Origin: Bacillota bacterium
GTDB taxonomy: Bacteria; Bacillota; Clostridia; Peptostreptococcales; Anaerovoracaceae
Assembly (NCBI GenBank): GCA_017619905.1
Contig: JAFZRK010000118.1
Span: forward strand, 1 to 10,667
DNA: 10,667 nt
Direction of reading: 5' to 3'
Shown piece after piece: positions 7,247 through 10,667 of this stretch. Each line of letters begins with the position of its first letter. The stretch's first letter is position 1. Made by a program: the position numbers and the translations under genes. The notes under the pieces are model-generated. The model had not been told where the DNA came from. It saw only the letters and a list, made by a program, of their open reading frames with translations, and searched no databases.

Positions 7247-7275
7247 TTTCCTTCCTTACGTTTTTGGCATGGCGC

Positions 7276-7313
7276 CTTAAGAGGTCCCGCGCGGAAACAG
7301 GGGATCTCTTAAG
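7276..7313. promoter_or_regulatory. Long hairpin just upstream of oppB
   Basis: CTTAAGAGGTCCC (7276-7288) pairs with GGGATCTCTTAAG (7301-7313) over 13 positions around a 12-base loop. On the plus strand every position pairs (one G-T wobble at 7284/7305); on the minus strand that position is an A-C mismatch. No T-run follows on the minus strand, so it is not a standard terminator for oppA. It may stabilise or be a cleavage boundary in the oppA-oppB mRNA, which is an inference. Confidence 0.5.
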
Positions 7314-7335
7314 TATCCACGAAAAAAGACGCTTA

Positions 7336-7366
7336 AAGCGGGGGGAGCATAAAGCTCCCCTCGCTT
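7336..7366. terminator. GC-rich hairpin after oppA, leaky terminator or attenuator
   Basis: AAGCGGGGGGAGC (7336-7348) pairs with GCTCCCCTCGCTT (7354-7366), a 13-position stem around the five-base loop ATAAA. On the minus strand, one position is an A-C mismatch and a run of six T (7322-7327) follows about nine bases after the stem, later than ideal. On the plus strand the mismatch becomes a G-T wobble and CGGTTTTGTT follows directly. The likely role is to reduce transcription from oppA into oppBCDF, or to protect the oppA message's 3' end. That is inferred from position. Confidence 0.6.
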
Positions 7367-7406
7367 CGGTTTTGTTACACTTCGCTGGAAATGTGTGTAC
7401 TACTGA

Positions 7407-9890
7407 TTACTCGTAGTGGAGTTCGCCGCCCTGTGCCTTGACGAAGTCGGCCCACTCAGCGTCGTTGTAGTTGTAGGACATGAGACGCAGTCCGCCGAAG
7501 TCGTACATGATGTTGTACTCATCGGTGTAGTACGCGTGCTTGAAGCTGAGCAGCTCGCAAGCGGTGTATCCTGCAACGGGTATACGATAGTACTTCTTCA
7601 GGTATTCCTCTTCCATCGTAGCGGTGACGTTCAGCTTGGTCTCGAAGTCCGCGCCAGCATAGACGCCGGAACCTACGAGAGCGCCGGACCATGCCTGCCA
7701 GGTCATGGTGACGTCTTCGCCGTTAATGTTGATGGTGAGTTCTTCGCTCTTGGGATCCCAGTCAGCAGCTTCGTTGATGCTGTACTGATCCGGATCGCAG
7801 TAGACCTGCATGTTACGGAACGGATAGAATGCCGCGCCGCCCCATGCGCCGCAGCCGATGGCGAACTCGCCGGCCGGAACTGCGCCGTAACGGTCTTCAA
7901 TGCTTCCAACGGGCTCGAGCTCGATGGTTCCGAAACCGGAGCCTTCAGCAGCCGCGTTGATGTACTTGGTCATGAGAGCAGCCTGCTTCTGATCGGTGGA
8001 GTCGAGAGCGCCCTTCTTATAAGCCATTCTGATCTTGATGGGCTCGCCTTCCTTGTAGAGACCGGCAGCAACGAGTTCCTCGCAGGCGGTCTTCATGAGA
8101 GCCTTGGCCTCGGTGAGGTTGTAGCCGTTTACGGAGTCGTGAGCTTCGTCAAGGGTCTTGTATGCCTTGCCTTCGCCGTACTCGATTCCATAGAGGTTGA
8201 CGATGGCCTTCTTGGCCTGATCGGATCCACGATAGGAAGAAGTAGGATCTTCGTAGATGTTGTAGTAATAGAGGTTGTTCATCAGCGCGAATGCCGGCTT
8301 GTATCCCGGAGTCGCGGTGACCCACTCAGCCCTGTCGATCGCAAGGGAGAAGCCCTTACGGAAGTTGGTGTTGGACAGAACGATGGAGTTGGTGTTGCCC
8401 TTGGAGTTATCCATCTCCTGCAGGTGAACGGGGTTGGTGTTGAAGAAGAAGGACCAGGTGTAGGTCTCATCCATCTTGTACAGCTGATCGGAGGAAGCGT
8501 AAGTTACGAGGTCTTCCGGATTCGGTTCCCAGCTGGAGATCTCGCCCTTGAGGAACGCCTGCTTCTGAGCGGCATTATCCATAACGTCGAGAACGATCTT
8601 TGTGGTCCTGTACTGCTGTACCTTCTTGCCGTCTACTTCGAAGTTGGTGTAGGAAACGAGCGTGCCGTCCTCGCCCTTCTCCCATCCGTACCAGTTCGGG
8701 TTCTGAACGAATACCATCTGCTTGTCGGTCTGTACGGACTCAAGCATGTAGGGACCATAAGCCATGGTGTTCTCGACCTTGGTTCCGTAGTTGGTGGTAA
8801 TGAGCTCGCCGGAAGTATCCTTGCCCGCTTCATAGTAATCCTTGTAAACGAGCCAGGTGCTGGTGAGGGATGTCAGGAAGTAGTTGATGTCGATGTGGTT
8901 CTGGTTTACGTAGATGATGGTGTAGTCGTCTACCTTGTAGCAGCCAACTACGTCATATTCGTACTTTTCACCTACGCCGGTGTTGACGAACAGAGCTTCC
9001 TTGGAGTACTGAGCGCGCTGATCAGGATCGGAAACGCCGAAGGGTCCCGCAAGGATGTCGTCGATGATCTTGAGGGCGTCTGCCTTGTTGGCGTCGGTGA
9101 TCTTGGTGTAGCCGTAAGCGTTGGCGCCGCTCTTGATGCTCTCGATCAGGGCAGCGTTGGCTCCGCCGTTGTACTGGGCGTCGAGGTCGGACAGGGTCAT
9201 GCTGTACAGCTCGTAGCCGGTGGTGTTAACGTTGATGTAAACAACGCCGTCCGCGATACCCTTGTCGATGTCATAGTCGTACGCCTCGTCGGTGTAGGCC
9301 ATGCAGGTGTAGATGGGCGCCTCGGAGTTGTAGTACTTGGCTGCGCCGGCAACTGCGGACTCGCCGTCTACGTAAAGATTGGCACGATAGTTGTGCATCT
9401 TCGGGTTGAGGAGCTCCTGCATGGAGTAGATGTAGTCGTCTGCGGTAATAGCGTTGCCGTTAGCCCACTTGGCGTTCGGGTTCAGCTTTATCTCGTAGAC
9501 GTAACCGTCTGTCGTCTCGGCAGCGGTCTTCTTGGTGCCGTCTTCCTTGTCCTGGAAGTTTACGCCGTACTTGTCCAGATCTGCCTGATGGGTAGCGGTA
9601 ACGTCGGTTACTGCGGTAGCCATCTCATAGATCCACTGGTATACGCCGTTCTTGGAATCCTTGATGGACATGGTGACGAAGGGGCTCGTGATATAGCCGT
9701 TGACTGCGTCGTCTGCGCTGGTCTCCCAGGTGTGGGGGTTCCAGTTGTTGCCCAGAGCGGTCGTAGCCAGGTTCAGCGTATAGGTCGGAGCCTCTGCTGT
9801 GTTGTTATTGGCGGGCTTGCCGCATGCCGCAAGGCCGAAGACCATTGCGAGAACGAGCAGCACACACAATACCTTGCTTGCTTTTCTCAT
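7407..9890 (-). CDS. oppA: Oligopeptide-binding lipoprotein OppA (solute-binding family 5), oversized
   Basis: This is the extracellular receptor that captures peptides and delivers them to OppB-OppC. The signal peptide has positive residues (R2, K3, K6), a hydrophobic core and the lipobox LAAC, so C23 becomes lipid-anchored. Family landmarks appear in order: KWANGNAITADDYIYSMQEL (141-160), the YGPYMLESV segment with QNPNWYGW (378-403), FFFNTN (481-486) and NFRKGFSLAIDR (509-520). At 827 residues it is longer than typical OppA (about 540) and AmiA (about 660). Much of the excess lies between about 164 and 315 and near the C-terminus. AGGAGG sits six bases before the ATG. It is the first gene of the operon, with its own promoter. 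Binding of oligopeptides is the family expectation, but the ligand is not proven by sequence. Confidence 0.93.
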   Translation of the reverse strand: MRKASKVLCVLLVLAMVFGLAACGKPANNNTAEAPTYTLNLATTALGNNWNPHTWETSADDAVNGYITSPFVTMSIKDSKNGVYQWIYEMATAVTDVTATHQADLDKYGVNFQDKEDGTKKTAAETTDGYVYEIKLNPNAKWANGNAITADDYIYSMQELLNPKMHNYRANLYVDGESAVAGAAKYYNSEAPIYTCMAYTDEAYDYDIDKGIADGVVYINVNTTGYELYSMTLSDLDAQYNGGANAALIESIKSGANAYGYTKITDANKADALKIIDDILAGPFGVSDPDQRAQYSKEALFVNTGVGEKYEYDVVGCYKVDDYTIIYVNQNHIDINYFLTSLTSTWLVYKDYYEAGKDTSGELITTNYGTKVENTMAYGPYMLESVQTDKQMVFVQNPNWYGWEKGEDGTLVSYTNFEVDGKKVQQYRTTKIVLDVMDNAAQKQAFLKGEISSWEPNPEDLVTYASSDQLYKMDETYTWSFFFNTNPVHLQEMDNSKGNTNSIVLSNTNFRKGFSLAIDRAEWVTATPGYKPAFALMNNLYYYNIYEDPTSSYRGSDQAKKAIVNLYGIEYGEGKAYKTLDEAHDSVNGYNLTEAKALMKTACEELVAAGLYKEGEPIKIRMAYKKGALDSTDQKQAALMTKYINAAAEGSGFGTIELEPVGSIEDRYGAVPAGEFAIGCGAWGGAAFYPFRNMQVYCDPDQYSINEAADWDPKSEELTININGEDVTMTWQAWSGALVGSGVYAGADFETKLNVTATMEEEYLKKYYRIPVAGYTACELLSFKHAYYTDEYNIMYDFGGLRLMSYNYNDAEWADFVKAQGGELHYE

Positions 9891-9901
9891 TTTAAACCTC
9901 C

Positions 9902-9918
9902 TGAAAAGTTGCTTTTCA
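9902..9918 (-). promoter_or_regulatory. Small hairpin abutting the oppA ribosome binding site
   Basis: On the minus strand TTGAAAAG region bases 9918-9912 (TGAAAAG with its neighbour) pair with CTTTTCA (9908-9902) over seven pairs around a three-base loop. The last paired base is the first A of the AGGAGG site (9897-9902). It lies in the predicted 5' untranslated region and could stabilise the message or slightly limit ribosome access. Confidence 0.4.
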
Positions 9919-9936
9919 AGCTAAATAACGCCTTAC

Positions 9937-9966
9937 ATTATGCCTTTAATTAATGTGGTTTGTCAA
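9937..9966 (-). promoter_or_regulatory. Predicted sigma-A promoter of the opp operon
   Basis: On the minus strand, a perfect -35 TTGACA (9966-9961) and a -10 CATAAT (9942-9937, 5 of 6) are separated by 18 bases in an AT-rich spacer. The expected start point is near 9930, giving an untranslated leader of about 40 bases that ends in the strong AGGAGG site of oppA. Confidence 0.8.
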
Positions 9967-9980
9967 GCAGATTTGAAGAA

Positions 9981-10005
9981 GTGCTGTATAATTTGTGAAC
10001 AGCAC
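9981..10005. promoter_or_regulatory. Inverted repeat upstream of the oppA promoter, candidate activator site
   Basis: GTGCTGT (9981-9987) and ACAGCAC (9999-10005) form a perfect seven-base inverted repeat with an 11-base AT-rich centre. Its midpoint is 9993, about 63 bases upstream of the predicted start point, a common distance for activators. It does not match the CodY consensus I know (AATTTTCNGAAAATT). The regulator is unknown. Confidence 0.45.
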
Positions 10006-10018
10006 ATATTTTTTATGT
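10004..10018. repeat. AT-rich inverted repeat ACATA/TATGT
   Basis: ACATA (10004-10008) and TATGT (10014-10018) flank a run of five T. It overlaps the edge of the longer inverted repeat and lies upstream of the oppA promoter. It could be a second protein site or simply curved AT-rich DNA. Confidence 0.25.
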
Positions 10019-10074
10019 AAATTACTTGAAAAAAGCACTGTCTTCAGACAAAGAATAATAACTTACCTGACGAA

Positions 10075-10099
10075 AAAAGCGGCCTTTTCAGCCGCTTTT
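10075..10099. terminator. Bidirectional intrinsic terminator after ileS
   Basis: AAAAGCGGC (10075-10083) pairs with GCCGCTTTT (10091-10099) around a seven-base loop. An A-run continues to 10073 on the left, so the minus-strand transcript ends in six T. It ends the ileS transcript (minus strand) and could also stop plus-strand transcripts coming from the oppA upstream region. Confidence 0.85.
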
Positions 10100-10170
10100 C
10101 TACTATATTACTATGGATGCATGCTGGGAATGGCACCCTGGACAAGCGCTCGGTCATTGCGGGCGGTCTC

Positions 10171-10185
10171 CCGGGATACGCCCGG
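10171..10185. repeat. Short GC hairpin just after the ileS stop
   Basis: CCGGG (10171-10175) and CCCGG (10181-10185) form a five-pair stem with a five-base loop, four bases past the ileS stop codon. There is no T-run, so it is not itself a terminator. The rest of 10100-10188 holds nothing I recognise. Confidence 0.35.
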
Positions 10186-10188
10186 CAG

Positions 10189-10667
10189 TCAGATCTTCTC
10201 TACGTCTATGCCGGTCTTGTGGCCGTTGATGTCGTATGCCTCCAAACCGTTCTTTGCGGAGATGCTGTCGGCCAGAGTCTCGGACATGATGTAGTCCTTG
10301 AAGCTCTCTATCGCCGCGGCGACGTCCGCGTCCGCGTCCACGTAGATGTTGATGCGGTCCATCATCTCGAAGTCCTTTGCCTTGCGCATCTGCTGGATCT
10401 TGGAGACCAGTTCCCTGGCCAGTCCTTCGGCAGCCAGTTCTTCCGTCACCTTGGTGTCCAGTATTACGCATACTCCGTTCTCCAGCGCCACGTCGAAGCC
10501 TTCCTTGGCGGATACGGAGGAGCTTACCAGCTCCGGCGTGATGTCCGTGGCCTCGCCGTTGAGGTCGAGCACCAGCTTGCCGTTCGCCTGCAGCTCCGCA
10601 AGGGCTGCCTTGTGATCCAGCTTTGCTATGGCGGCGCCGAAAGCCTTTACCTTTGCTCCCAGAGGGG
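10189..10667 (-). CDS. ileS: Isoleucyl-tRNA synthetase, C-terminal part (5' end outside window)
   Basis: This enzyme charges tRNA-Ile with isoleucine in the cytoplasm. Only the final 159 residues are in the window; the frame stays open to the right edge, so the start lies beyond it. The visible part is the C-terminal, anticodon-binding side region: an early PLGAKVKAFGAAIAKL stretch, then LDLNGEATDITPELV, and the well-conserved core EELAAEGLARELVSKIQQMR followed by KAKDFEMMDRINIYVD. The TPELV- and EGLAREL-type motifs resemble the long eukaryote-like (type 2) IleRS found in many Clostridia. No cysteine-rich zinc finger occurs at the end, which agrees with that type. The stop is TGA at 10189-10191, with a terminator about 90 bases further on. 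It is a separate unit from oppA. Confidence 0.92.
   Translation of the reverse strand, partial: PLGAKVKAFGAAIAKLDHKAALAELQANGKLVLDLNGEATDITPELVSSSVSAKEGFDVALENGVCVILDTKVTEELAAEGLARELVSKIQQMRKAKDFEMMDRINIYVDADADVAAAIESFKDYIMSETLADSISAKNGLEAYDINGHKTGIDVEKI

Noticed and set aside
10100..10188. Possible tRNA or other RNA gene between ileS and its terminator
   Set aside because: No cloverleaf pairing or conserved tRNA bases are visible; only a five-pair hairpin is present.

Overview
The window looks like a chromosomal segment of a moderately GC-rich Firmicute, probably of the class Clostridia. The evidence is the protein styles: the ATPases and lipoprotein resemble the Ami/Opp oligopeptide permease of Gram-positive bacteria, there is a DUF3899-like membrane protein typical of Firmicutes, the IleRS end lacks a zinc-finger tail, Shine-Dalgarno sites are strong (AGGAGG, GGAGG), and intrinsic terminators are frequent. 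No phage, transposase, CRISPR array or resistance gene is visible. Taxonomy is an inference, because no rRNA is present.

Layout. Bases 1-84 have no recognisable gene. Bases 85-113 carry a promoter-like pair placed so that transcription of nth (endonuclease III, 120-752, plus strand) would start at or next to its ATG, suggesting a leaderless mRNA. A terminator hairpin holds the nth stop codon in its loop. Bases 780-945 hold a striking 166-base imperfect palindrome with nested, branched base pairing. It lies between convergent transcription units and is not explained by any gene. A minus-strand terminator (960-985) then closes the large minus-strand operon.

That operon, read from right to left, is oppA (7407-9890), oppB (6278-7246), oppC (4701-6281), oppD (2539-4698), oppF (1454-2542) and a small three-helix membrane protein (1018-1431). 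oppB-C-D-F are tightly packed, with 4-base overlaps or a 2-base gap. oppA has its own good promoter (9937-9966), an upstream inverted repeat placed like an activator site, and a 160-base gap with two long hairpins separating it from oppB. The usual reading of such a gap is that the binding protein is made in excess over the membrane complex.

Together these genes encode a complete oligopeptide ABC importer: lipid-anchored receptor OppA, permeases OppB and OppC, and ATPases OppD and OppF. Four of the five subunits are larger than usual. OppD carries about 370 extra residues between Q-loop and signature motif, OppC about 200-220 extra residues in its first outside loop, OppF about 45-50 extra residues between Walker A and Q-loop, and OppA is 827 residues long. 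All catalytic motifs remain, so this looks like a working importer with elaborated domains inside and outside the membrane. That expansion and the 780-945 element are the most interesting parts of the window.

At the right edge, bases 10189-10667 encode the C-terminal 159 residues of isoleucyl-tRNA synthetase (ileS, minus strand), followed by a bidirectional terminator at 10075-10099.
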